This document shows, in pieces, positions 35,460 to 64,000 of a stretch of DNA of 64,000 nt. A program made the position numbers and the translations under genes. The notes under the pieces were generated by a model that worked only from the letters and a program-made list of their open reading frames with translations, was not told where the DNA came from and did not search any database. How positions within the stretch are numbered: the first letter of the stretch is position 1; every line of letters starts with the position of its first letter. The DNA comes from Metaphire vulgaris (taxonomy: Eukaryota; Annelida; Clitellata; Crassiclitellata; Megascolecidae), in NCBI GenBank assembly GCA_018105865.1, contig CM030836.1, positions 19,252,003 through 19,316,002 on the forward strand, written 5' to 3'.

Positions 35460-37020
35460 TCACTATTAGGCTAAATATATTCGGTTAAAGTCTCATAGTA
35501 ATATGGAAGGTTATTTCTTCTGTATATATAGTTATAACAGCGGACGATTTGCTCTACAATCCGTTGATGACTGATTTGGTTACTTCGGAGAGCTATACGA
35601 CGTTCAAACCGTCTCTTGATGCAGTTCCAACGGAAGGAAACGTACGTTACATGTCGTATTTAACCCCTTAACTGATGGGTATCCCGGATATATCCGTCCA
35701 TTTTTCATTGAGTTACAGTTAAATACACGGTTAAGGGGTTAAGCATTTCAGAATATGAATCGCAAATTAATCACAAATTTTATAAGTTGTTTTCTAGTTC
35801 GACGTTTTAAGCACTAATAGGCCTACACCGTGCAAGCCACTGTAGCCTAGTCTTCCCGAAGGAGAAGACTACAGAGGCTTGGACGCGTGACAAGAATGGA
35901 AGAAGAAAGACTGCCTCTGAGAGCTCTGCTCTGTCATATTGAGGGAAAGAGACGTAGAGGAAGACAAGCTAAGTGATGGATAGATAATATAAAAGAAGAC
36001 GTCGGTAAACAAAATCTGAATTTAGAAAAAGCAACTCACATGGCAAGAGACAGGAAGACCTGGAGTCATCTCGTATCAACCCTCATCGTCATCATCATAG
36101 ATGATGGAAGAAAAAGTAGAAGAGAGAAGAACAGCGTGCAATTAATTATTTTGTCGTTTAACCTAATGCTGCAGAATATCGAAGGCGACATGATTTAACC
36201 CTTAACTGGGTGCCCCGAGTAACGCTTGTTCATTTTACATTGAGTTACAAATGATTTAATTAAGGTTAAAAAATGATGATGTCTTCTCGCGTTGGCCAAT
36301 ATCTCGCCAATCAGGCAAGAAGTCTACAGATAATCATAACAAGAAAAACCTTAGTCTTTCAGCTTACCGGCTGCTAAATAAAAAAATCCAAAAGTTCCTG
36401 AATTCCAAAGGCCCACCATTTCAAATAATATTTTCACAGCGCCCCCAAAAATTCGCTACTTTCCTTCGATCATTCTCTTAAGTAGTTGTCATGTATGTGT
36501 GCGTACGTTAATATATGTCATTTAAATCATTCAGAATGAAGACTCGTTAAGTGCGGAGCAGGTCAGAGGTCAAACACCTTGTCCAGGGTCAGATTAGAAC
36601 TCGTCACCCTCCGGTTTCCTGCCCAGAATCATGCCGCTACTCCACCGCCCATCAGGGATATTTTTACACCCTCCAACAACCCCCCCCCAATTTGAGACCG
36701 ACACCCATCCCCCATCTGAGCCAGGGATGACCTTTTTTGGCTTGTCACACTTTTTCAGCAAGGACCGACCCCAGAATATTCTGACAACCCCCCAATTGAT
36801 AATCTTAGAAATAACCCTGCGACCCCTAAACGTGTATATATATTTATATATTTGTATGTATGTATGTATGTATGTATGGTATTTATGTATGTATGAATGT
36901 ATGTACAGTGTATGTATGTATGTGTGTATGTTGTAGTTTGCGATACAACGTCCATCGATCCAGCTTGAAGAACAAAGGAATGCCCTTCATCGAGACAACT
37001 ACGGCTTCACCGGTCCTTAG
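21987..37020 (+). CDS. Gene B: membrane mucin with D-domain/EGF repeats
   Basis: I do not recognise this gene. Proposed exons: 21987-22062, 24087-24514, 24755-24862, 25736-26182, 26426-26533, 27356-27808, 28052-28159, 28819-29259, 31848-32921, 32996-33041, 33404-33721, 34544-34764, 35532-35641, 36937-37020. They sum to 4022 bases, one short of a whole number of codons because of a single-base loss in the second exon; restored length would be about 1340 residues. Order: signal peptide, D1-EGF1-D2-EGF2-D3-EGF3-D4, Thr/Ser stalk of 20-residue repeats, EGF-like knob, one membrane helix, ~150-residue cytoplasmic tail. Every extracellular cassette exon is phase 1-1. It is inferred to be a type I surface receptor or adhesion protein. 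The donor at 34764 is the least certain junction, chosen because phase fits. Confidence 0.75.
22796..22984. mobile_element. hAT-like MITE (family 3), copy b
   Basis: CAGTGGCGGCTCTAGG to GAGCCGCCACTG. Flanks ataattac and ataaatac give an 8-bp duplication with one mismatch. Confidence 0.8.
23126..23390 (-). mobile_element. LINE C-terminal fragment
   Basis: The minus strand reads, with a frame change, a [14 protein letters not shown] start, then [19 protein letters not shown] and [14 protein letters not shown]. This is the same C-terminal module as at 35865-36160 and 62570-62775. It lies in gene B intron 1. Confidence 0.75.
24087..24514 (+). pseudogene. Gene B D1 exon with a one-base frameshift
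   Basis: It reads [18 protein letters not shown] and [11 protein letters not shown], then loses one base near 24230-24240 relative to the intact copies and runs into TAG. After that point another frame gives [29 protein letters not shown] and VYCRGYT. Its length, 428, is one less than a multiple of three, while D2, D3 and D4 are exact multiples. Either a decayed exon or an assembly indel. Confidence 0.85.
24755..24862 (+). CDS. Gene B EGF1 exon
   Basis: A 108-base phase 1-1 exon coding [18 protein letters not shown], then [15 protein letters not shown], with six cysteines in EGF spacing. Confidence 0.92.
25081..25545. repeat. 15-bp minisatellite (ggcgctattttgtct)n with inverted flank
   Basis: About nine tandem 15-bp units cover 25382-25510. 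The left part (25098-25180) holds the inverse motif gacaaaatcgcgccgac, so the whole looks like an inverted-repeat element whose right end expanded. A shorter copy is at 26757-27150 in the next cassette. Confidence 0.8.
25736..26182 (+). CDS. Gene B D2 exon (intact)
   Basis: A 447-base phase 1-1 exon. Begins [20 protein letters not shown]; contains [41 protein letters not shown] and ends VYCRGYT. It has the conserved D cysteines. Confidence 0.9.
26426..26533 (+). CDS. Gene B EGF2 exon
   Basis: 108 bases, phase 1-1: [18 protein letters not shown], then [15 protein letters not shown]. Almost identical to EGF1. Confidence 0.92.
27356..27808 (+). CDS. Gene B D3 exon (intact)
   Basis: 453 bases, phase 1-1: [63 protein letters not shown]. 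It is an open copy usable as reference for the D1 frameshift. Confidence 0.9.
28052..28159 (+). CDS. Gene B EGF3 exon
   Basis: 108 bases, phase 1-1: [18 protein letters not shown], then [15 protein letters not shown]. Donor GTTATT is weaker than in the sister exons (GTAATA). Confidence 0.88.
28819..29259 (+). CDS. Gene B D4 exon (intact)
   Basis: 441 bases, phase 1-1: [70 protein letters not shown]. No EGF exon follows; the downstream copy was lost. Confidence 0.9.
29347..29615. mobile_element. hAT-like MITE in the intron after D4
   Basis: CAGGGACGAAGAGCTAGGG ... CCCTAGATCCGCCTCTG ends, with the 8-bp duplication cagcatag perfect on both sides. It split the conserved intron sequence found after D1 to D3. 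Confidence 0.85.
29616..31320. other. Gene B intron between D4 and stalk; no exon seen
   Basis: I searched for an EGF exon (pattern of six cysteines, NGGTC) and found none. Contents are polypyrimidine triplet tracts and unassigned AT-rich sequence. Confidence 0.55.
30496..30585. repeat. (CTT)n/(CTC)n microsatellite
   Basis: CTT triplets with CTC interruptions. A similar shorter tract lies at 29818-29865. Confidence 0.85.
31321..31575 (-). mobile_element. 5S rRNA-headed SINE
   Basis: On the minus strand the element starts with a 5S-like segment, whose inverse reads acccatccaagtactaacc and tgcttaacttcggtg, and continues into gctgcgaaggtaaaacgc, ctagagaaagtaatggcaac and accggagatcagcgccgg. The body is shared with the tRNA-headed SINE at 37484 and the fragment at 17750. 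It is not a functional 5S gene. Confidence 0.8.
31848..32921 (+). CDS. Gene B Thr/Ser mucin-stalk exon
   Basis: Acceptor after gcgtttag, phase 1. It codes [20 protein letters not shown] and similar Thr/Ser/Pro/Glu-rich sequence, then about 13 tandem 60-bp units coding [20 protein letters not shown] with small changes (32041-32820). Such a stalk would be heavily O-glycosylated and extended. The frame continues past the proposed donor at 32922 and stops at 32993-32995. Confidence 0.85.
32041..32820 (+). repeat. 60-bp coding minisatellite, ~13 units
   Basis: Exact 60-bp periodicity with each unit containing acaacccagagtagtacaat. Substitutions are few and length is always preserved. The long antisense ORF over it is a by-product. 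Confidence 0.95.
32996..33041 (+). CDS. Gene B 46-base exon joining stalk to knob
   Basis: Reads [16 protein letters not shown] after joining phase 1 from 32921 and leaves in phase 2 at donor GTGAGA. It removes a 74-base intron (32922-32995) whose retention would end the protein at TAG. Confidence 0.65.
33404..33721 (+). CDS. Gene B EGF-like knob, transmembrane helix and start of cytoplasmic tail
   Basis: Phase 2 in and out. Cys-rich [35 protein letters not shown], then helix [20 protein letters not shown] with [11 protein letters not shown] as stop-transfer, then an acidic tail with WDNVPLADD. It shows the protein is membrane-anchored with its N-terminus outside. Confidence 0.85.
33811..34060. 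mobile_element. Degraded inverted-repeat element (family 9)
   Basis: CAGTGGCGCAACCAGAG ... ATGGCTACGCCAATG; flanks atatagtg and ctatagtg approximate an 8-bp duplication. The interior resembles 20612-20836. Confidence 0.5.
34544..34764 (+). CDS. Gene B cytoplasmic exon
   Basis: Acceptor after gattacgcag in phase 2, reading [31 protein letters not shown] and [13 protein letters not shown]. Ending at GAG (34703, donor GTACTA) would give phase 0, which does not fit the next exon. Ending at 34764 (donor GTATCT) gives phase 1, which does. Confidence 0.6.
35532..35641 (+). CDS. Gene B cytoplasmic exon with tyrosine motifs
   Basis: Reads [20 protein letters not shown] followed by [16 protein letters not shown]. 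It contains YNPL and, nine residues later, YTTF, loosely like a tyrosine activation motif; YNPL also fits an endocytic YxxL signal. Donor GTACGT, phase 0. Confidence 0.68.
35660..35742. mobile_element. TTAA palindromic MITE (family 2), copy b
   Basis: TTAACCCCTTAACTG to ggttaaggggttaa with perfect TTAA at both ends. A degraded further copy is near 36196-36260. Confidence 0.8.
35865..36160 (+). mobile_element. LINE C-terminal fragment
   Basis: Conceptual reading with stops: [62 protein letters not shown]. Same module as 23126 and 62570. It lies in a gene B intron. Confidence 0.75.
36653..36819. mobile_element. MITE family 6, copy a
   Basis: CAGGGATATTTTTACACCC ... AGAAATAACCCTG, with aatttgagaccgacaccc and agggatgaccttttttggc inside. 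Better copies are at 44317 and 47876. Confidence 0.7.
36855..36932. repeat. (TATG)n microsatellite
   Basis: TATG units ending just before the acceptor of the last gene B exon. Confidence 0.85.
36937..37020 (+). CDS. Gene B last exon
   Basis: Phase 0: [27 protein letters not shown], then TAG. The acceptor follows a TATG microsatellite. Confidence 0.68.
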   Translation, partial: FAIQRPSIQLEEQRNALHRDNYGFTGP

Positions 37021-37483
37021 TCGTCCACGTGACTCTGAATGATTAATTGGTCATCCTCATCTCTTCTGTGGAAACAGCTGCGGATAAATGAGCGTCATAA
37101 AATATCAAAGAGTTTAACGTAACATCAACTGTGAAGAAACTACTTCGAAATCGGTTTTCTTTTCTCTAGTATACGTCTTTCAGAATGTCCTATCGACTCT
37201 GTACGCGAATTTATTCCTAGAAATCGTCACGAAACCATATAGACAACGATAGCGTTGCGCTGGAAAACCTGTTATCTATTTATTGTTGGCGAACGAAAGA
37301 TATACTTTAATGAAGATAGTTTAGCGTATTTTTCGCATCAGCATTTCTTGATATTGGCTTATATTAAGTCGGATGTTTACTTTCGATCATTCTACTCAAT
37401 ATAATTATGTCAATGAAATGATAGATTTGGCGCTGCATAGTTTTTTGAAAGTTTTGTAACATCTACTGTATACGGGAGATGGG

Positions 37484-37800
37484 AAGTTAGCAGAATGGTA
37501 ACAGCACTGAACGATTGAGCAGAAGGTTGCGGGTTCGATACCCGCAGGAGCCCTAAGGCAAACTGTCTTACTCGCTAGAGAGCGGTGGTAAAATGAAGAT
37601 TAGTGTTAGGCTGCGAGGTAAAACGTGGGTCTAGGGAAAGTAATGACAACCTACATCAGATTAATGGTCTATGCCACCCACGTCGGTCACTGATTGCCTA
37701 AGACCGGAGATAAGCATCGAAACCAAACGCTCTGACTCGAGTACCTGTCTGTACTGTATAATATATGGTTATATTGAATAAAGGAGGTTCGCTTCAAACC
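37484..37800 (+). mobile_element. tRNA-headed SINE
   Basis: A-box ttagcagaatggt and B-box gcgggttcgatacccgc form a clear tRNA-like promoter. The body gctgcgaggtaaaacgtggg, ctagggaaagtaatgacaac and agaccggagataagcatcg is shared with the 5S-headed element at 31321. No flanking duplication was identified. Confidence 0.75.
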
Positions 37801-37928
37801 ACGTTACAATGTGTTTGGCTTCTGGAATCATGTGAAACAGTTCTATAACTAAGTACACCCGTTGCTCATTAACTGAGACATATTCGAACACCGTAACCGT
37901 AAGCTTTGCACAAATACGATGATGTAAT

Positions 37929-38117
37929 CAGGGGCGTAGCCAGGAATTTGATTTGGGAGGGTATAAATATTTTGGGTGGGTATAAATCTAAACTATAACC
38001 CACATAAACCATATAAACCACATATAGCCACTTGTAAATCACATAAAAACTTTAAGGTAGACTGATTTGGGGGGTATATATACCGATCTACCCCCCCCCC
38101 CCGTCGCTACGCCCCTG
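37929..38117. mobile_element. hAT-like MITE (family 4), copy b
   Basis: CAGGGGCGTAGCCAGG ... GCTACGCCCCTG with the perfect 8-bp duplication gatgtaat on each side. Confidence 0.88.
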
Positions 38118-38327
38118 GATGTAATATCATGGATAACTACCACTCCTGTTTGATTTTGTTAGTGTCCTTTTTAACGATTCATTAGTAGAAAAACAGCAGG
38201 CGTTGCTTTATAACATAAATTGTATTGCACTTGTAATAGGCCTACGGTTTGTACGAAATTTGCACTAAATACTCGCCTACTTCTATTAGGACAATTAAGT
38301 GCAAATTTAGTAACAGTGTTGACTCAT

Positions 38328-38330
<3 letters not shown>

Positions 38331-38379
<49 letters not shown>
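38331..38379. repeat. (GA)n microsatellite
   Basis: Uninterrupted GA dinucleotides. Confidence 0.92.
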
Positions 38380-38382
<3 letters not shown>

Positions 38383-38985
38383 ATGCAGAAACCGTTTGCA
38401 ATGAGTAAGTCTGAAAAAATTCCAGCTGAGCGAATAAGTCTCTCCTCGCAGAGACGCATTTATAAGTGCGTCGGTGTCACTATGACGTAATAAAAATGCG
38501 TTCAATTAGCTTTTCTCTTCCTTATTGCCTGGGTTCTCTAAAATGTGGAGCTATGCCTGCCTATGGCTCCATTTAGGACGTCACGCGAATTTTAAGTAAA
38601 AATTATCTTATAGGTGGCGATCTGCTGCAAAACTTGAGCCAAGGGGTGTCCAATAGCTGCTGGACACCCCACACACACACATAATTGCCGCAATTTTAGC
38701 ATGTACAAGACTGCTTTCAAAGGGCAGAGTTACGTCTTTTGAACTGTTCAAAAAGTTCGAAGTCTCTTTCTTAGGAGAGCCGATCGATAAGCCAAGGCGA
38801 AAGGGTCATAATATTAATATGTTGATCTTGTCTAGCCGAGTGTCAAGATACTAAGATACCAGCTGAGTGTCAAGATACAAGATATTATTGGTTCTAAGAA
38901 GGTTTTAGATGGGATCAACTTCTACTCTAAGTGGCTTAACATTCTGTTTTCATGTGAGCCTGATACCGAGCTTTTGAGATTCAAA

Positions 38986-50392
<11,407 letters not shown>

Positions 50393-51482
50393 CTCGAACA
50401 CTTACAGAGGCTATCCGATGATTCCATGGGCGTCCGGAGGGGGTGCAAGGGGGTGCAATTGCACACCCCTGGAAAAATTGTGAAGTTATGAGGAAAAGTA
50501 AAATTACTTGTTTCTTTTGTCACAAAACCTTGTTTTGCACCCCCTGGAAAAGAAAAGTTTTTCATTTCTTTCGTCACAATACATTGTTTTGCACCCCCTG
50601 GAAAAATGTTCTGCGAACGCCCATGGGTGATTCAACTGATTCTAGTACTTCTCTCACTTTGAAAATTCAACGTCAACTGGAGTCGTACGAGTGAAAAGTG
50701 ATTCCAGAGTGATTAGTATGTTTAAGACATTGAAAGTAACTGAAATTACAATGCCATTGCTCCTTCTCTCTCTTATCATATCAACGGTCCTGCAAATCTT
50801 CTTCTTTATTACGAAGGCGTTTAAATAATTAATCCATGGAAAGTAACATTAATCTATTGAAAGTAAACTGCAATTAAATCACACTTGACAACAGATTTTC
50901 CAAAATTCGTGTATTGCTTTAAAAGATTATAGGCCTAAGTATCAAAAAAGACTATAAGTATCAATAGTTAATGGGTCAATTTTGACTTTAATTAGTTCAA
51001 ATATTGCTGTCGGTTGCCGAAGCGCTATCATATTCCGAATAAATTAATCAATGAATCAGTTAGTTACGCTCATTGCTATACTTGCTTACGATATGGAATG
51101 ATGAGGATTAGTTGCGACATGAAACTTGGAAGGAACGAGACTTAAGGTCAGATTTGAACCAGTGATGAGCATTGTCGGATATACCGAACCAGAGGGAGAG
51201 TCGCTCAGTAGAATTTTATGATCAATGGTATTGAATGCGGTAGAAAGGTCAACGAGGCAGAGACGTTCAGTGATATTTATTAATGTAGGCGAATAATAAC
51301 GAATAGTCGTAATAAACTACGAATAGGCCTAAGTATCATGCTATTGCTCAACGTTACACTGCTCGCATTTTGACGCATTTGTAAACATTTCGCTTATAAT
51401 AATATCGAATGTAATAATCAACTATGTCTTCCTCTTAATATAGAGCATCTACAGTACAGCTCATCTACAGTACACGATATTA
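50393..51482. other. Region between the convergent 3' ends of genes C and G
   Basis: Includes three ttttgcaccccctggaaaa-like repeats at 50455-50610 and the LINE RT fragment at 51110-51300. An AATAAA for gene G on the minus strand sits at 51276-51281, about 200 bp past its stop. No clear polyadenylation signal was chosen for gene C. Confidence 0.5.
51110..51300 (-). mobile_element. LINE reverse-transcriptase fragment
   Basis: The minus strand reads RLCLVDLSTAFNTIDHKILL and, after a shift, WFGISDNAHHWFKSDLKSRS, the conserved RT block AFDTIDH...WF.SYL. Confidence 0.75.
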
Positions 51483-61659
<10,177 letters not shown>

Positions 61660-62569
61660 TCTTCGCCGATGAGAAATTACCGCTTTTAATCGGGACAATA
61701 CGCTGTCTAGATTCACGAACAATAATTAACAGTTGAAAACCAGATTGACATTATTCCAGAGAATTAATTATCAAGGATTACGACAATCCTCAAAGTCAGT
61801 ATCTGTGGATTAAATACAAACATCCATTTTCGGGATATTTCAAATCTTGGTCAATTTAAATGCGTTTTACGAAACATTGTCATGCTACGTTACGCTATGT
61901 CAGTCACGTAGCGTCGTCTTATGACACGTGACCTACAGTGTACGTACCTGCTAGAGATATTCCTCTGAGAAGTTAAAGAAATAAATAATGTAGTATGAGA
62001 TTTACTTAAATAGGTTTTATCATGAGGATAAGGTTCAACAGGATGTGTCAGTCAATCAACTTATATGACGCCATTGTCATAATGTCTAGGACATCAGCCG
62101 ATGGCCAGTGAGTCAGAGATGGGGAAGGGGCATTCTACGAAGGCTAGGTCACGTGAGACAAGTAGGTTTATTTTAAGACCGGATGTGGAAGATGACTATA
62201 GATGAGTCGTTGATTAGCAAATCACTTTGACGTACCTTACCAGCTAATATAGCAAAATTCTAAGAACATACACACACACACACAACAGTCCAGTTATATT
62301 CTGCGCGAACGTAATGGCAGATCGGGTTTAACTAATCACTTGAAATTTAGAATAGATAAGACAGTCGAGACAACGTTCTCTATTAAGACACTTCCTTTCT
62401 GCAATCTCGTTTTCAAGATTCGAGATGTTTGACAAACATTCGCACACAAACACATACATTCATGAAGCTATATGAAGCAGTATTTCTATGCACTTATATA
62501 TATAATGTATTTATATATATAAAATTATATATAAACATATATATATATTGCATATATACATATATACAA

Positions 62570-62772
62570 AACAAAGACTGAAATGGTTTGGTCGTGTTGA
62601 AAGAATGAAGGAAGAAAGACTACGAAAAGACTACCAAAGAAATCACTATTCAACTATGTTGAAGGGAAAAGGAGAAAAGGAAGACCAAGAAAACATGGAT
62701 AGGAAACTTAAAAGAGGACGCAGAAGAAATGCAAATGAACCTCATCCGAATGATCAAGGCAGCAAGAGACAG

Positions 62773-62775
<3 letters not shown>
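62570..62775 (+). mobile_element. LINE C-terminal fragment
   Basis: LKWFGRVERMKEERLRKD, then frameshifted GKGEKEDQENMDRKLKRG, like 23126 and 35865. It ends in an (AT)n tract. Confidence 0.75.
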
Positions 62776-62823
<48 letters not shown>

Positions 62824-62824
62824 G
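62776..62824. repeat. (AT)n microsatellite
   Basis: TA dinucleotides with two interruptions, directly after the LINE piece. Confidence 0.9.
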
Positions 62825-63349
62825 TATGTACACTGTGAGCCAATATGCGTATATACACTGAGAGCCAAGTAAGTAAGTAAGTAAGTAAAATCTCGTAAAC
62901 TTCTACAGCGCCCCGGAAAGCAGCACAGCAGTAGCTGCTTATTCTTATGCGCTTAATCTTTCTTGAAATAGCTATAGACAGGGTGGTTTGTCGGCCGGGC
63001 AAATAAAAACATACCACTATATATGTTTGTCCATAACTCTGAGGCAAATAGTGAAAACATTTTGAAAATCGGTTCACATTTCTCAAAGTTATGAACAAAT
63101 ATACACAATGGTATGTTTTTTATTGGCGCACAGTGCATATCTATATAATGATGCTACCTCATATGTTTTCTTATATATTAATACATTACAATCTAGAAGC
63201 GAATATCTGTTTTTTATCTGGTAGTTAATAAGATGCATTACGAAGTCTACTAATTATCTATTCCGTTGAAGGTGACTATCAGTCACGAGTCTTGCAATTT
63301 TCTTTCTCTGTTCTTAACTGCCAATATATGTACTCTATTGCTCATGCAA

Positions 63350-63700
63350 ACCAGGGGTCACCAAACTACGACCCACGGGCCATTTCCGTCCTGCGAGGTC
63401 AGTTTGTCCGGCACGCCATCTAAGTTTAAGTTTGCTTGATGGAACTATAGACGTGAGTGTCACTAACGGTTTTACCAACGTTGCGCTTTTTATGACTTTC
63501 GACAAATAAACAATGTTGATTATCTCTGTTTTCTGTATGTAGGCCTATTACGCCCCACTTCATCCGTGTCTGACGTCGCATGCCGAACTTTGTTTTTTTC
63601 TCTTCCAAGACCTTCTGTTCTTGTTTGCAAGCACTGAACAGACTGGTAATGCGTTCCGCGTTTGTAATTATTTCAGTTATCCGGCCCGCCGCTAAAAACA
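63350..63700. mobile_element. Possible hAT remnant
   Basis: ggggtcaccaaactacgacc and acgggcc resemble ends of old hAT elements. The inner minus-strand reading is too broken to confirm a transposase. Confidence 0.3.
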
Positions 63701-63797
63701 TTTGTTTAAACCAGTTGTAAACTGTCGTATAGTCTACAGATAGACCTCCACTGTCAATTGTATTCACTGATTCGGCGCTTTTTAATAAGTTTGGCAA

Positions 63798-63798
<1 letters not shown>

Positions 63799-63890
<92 letters not shown>

Positions 63891-63891
63891 C

Positions 63892-63934
<43 letters not shown>
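63799..63934. repeat. (CA)n and (TA)n microsatellites
   Basis: CA run then TA runs broken by tatcttcta. Confidence 0.92.
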
Positions 63935-63937
<3 letters not shown>

Positions 63938-64000
63938 CCAGAAGAGCAAGCAGAACCGAGACGAAAATTTATGAGAAATTTGATGACAACAGGAAATTAA

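Larger units (their letters stand above)
61740..64000. other. 5' flank of gene G; no gene recognised
   Basis: Contains a caat-type repeat near 62050, a LINE C-terminal piece, AT microsatellites and a possible old hAT fragment. It presumably holds the gene G promoter and any 5' untranslated exon, which I could not locate. Confidence 0.5.

Noticed and set aside
36860..37042. Cys/Tyr/Met-repeat open frame near the end of gene B
   Set aside because: It is a TATG microsatellite translation; the real exon starts at 36937 in another frame.
37490..37560. tRNA gene
   Set aside because: A and B boxes are good, but the sequence continues into a repeated body shared with other copies and no proper anticodon/acceptor stem was folded. 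It is a SINE head.

Overview
The window is eukaryotic genomic DNA: genes split by short GT-AG introns, dense microsatellites and many small transposon copies. The recurrent motif taggcctat and the repeat mix suggest a marine invertebrate, perhaps a deuterostome such as an echinoderm. That placement is a low-confidence inference.

Four genes can be rebuilt from splice sites and reading phase. (1) 3223-12332 (+) is an SLC17-family anion transporter of ten coding exons, lacking only its N-terminal exon. (2) 21987-37020 (+) is gene B: signal peptide, four copies of an unrecognised ~145-residue domain (here called D) alternating with three EGF domains, a Ser/Thr-rich mucin stalk of 20-residue repeats, an EGF-like knob, a transmembrane helix and a cytoplasmic tail. 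(3) 38986-50392 (+) is gene C: a secreted paralogue with five D domains and several EGF domains. (4) 61659-51483 (-) is gene G: five immunoglobulin domains of L1/contactin style followed by D-EGF-D-EGF, ending tail to tail with gene C.

D and EGF exons are all phase 1-1, so they can be duplicated, skipped or shuffled without changing frame. The locus has done this repeatedly: a ~1.6 kb D-EGF cassette is tandemly copied in gene B, a decayed D copy lies in intron 1 of gene C, and the same cassette is joined to Ig domains in gene G. D has four conserved cysteines and a signature GFDDSxW ... NAxWIWT ... VYCRGYxR. It resembles a sugar-binding beta-sandwich, but this is inference. Together the genes look like an expanding family of surface and secreted recognition proteins. 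Four exons carry single-base frameshifts and one EGF exon is broken, so either some copies are decaying or the assembly has indel errors.

Intergenic stretches (1-3222, 12333-21986, 37021-38985, 61740-64000) and introns hold transposon remnants: a frameshifted LINE in SLC17 intron 1, several LINE 3' ends with (TAA)n tails, SINEs with tRNA-like or 5S-like heads sharing one body, and at least ten families of short inverted-repeat elements, many with intact target-site duplications. No non-coding RNA gene, CRISPR array or further protein gene could be supported.
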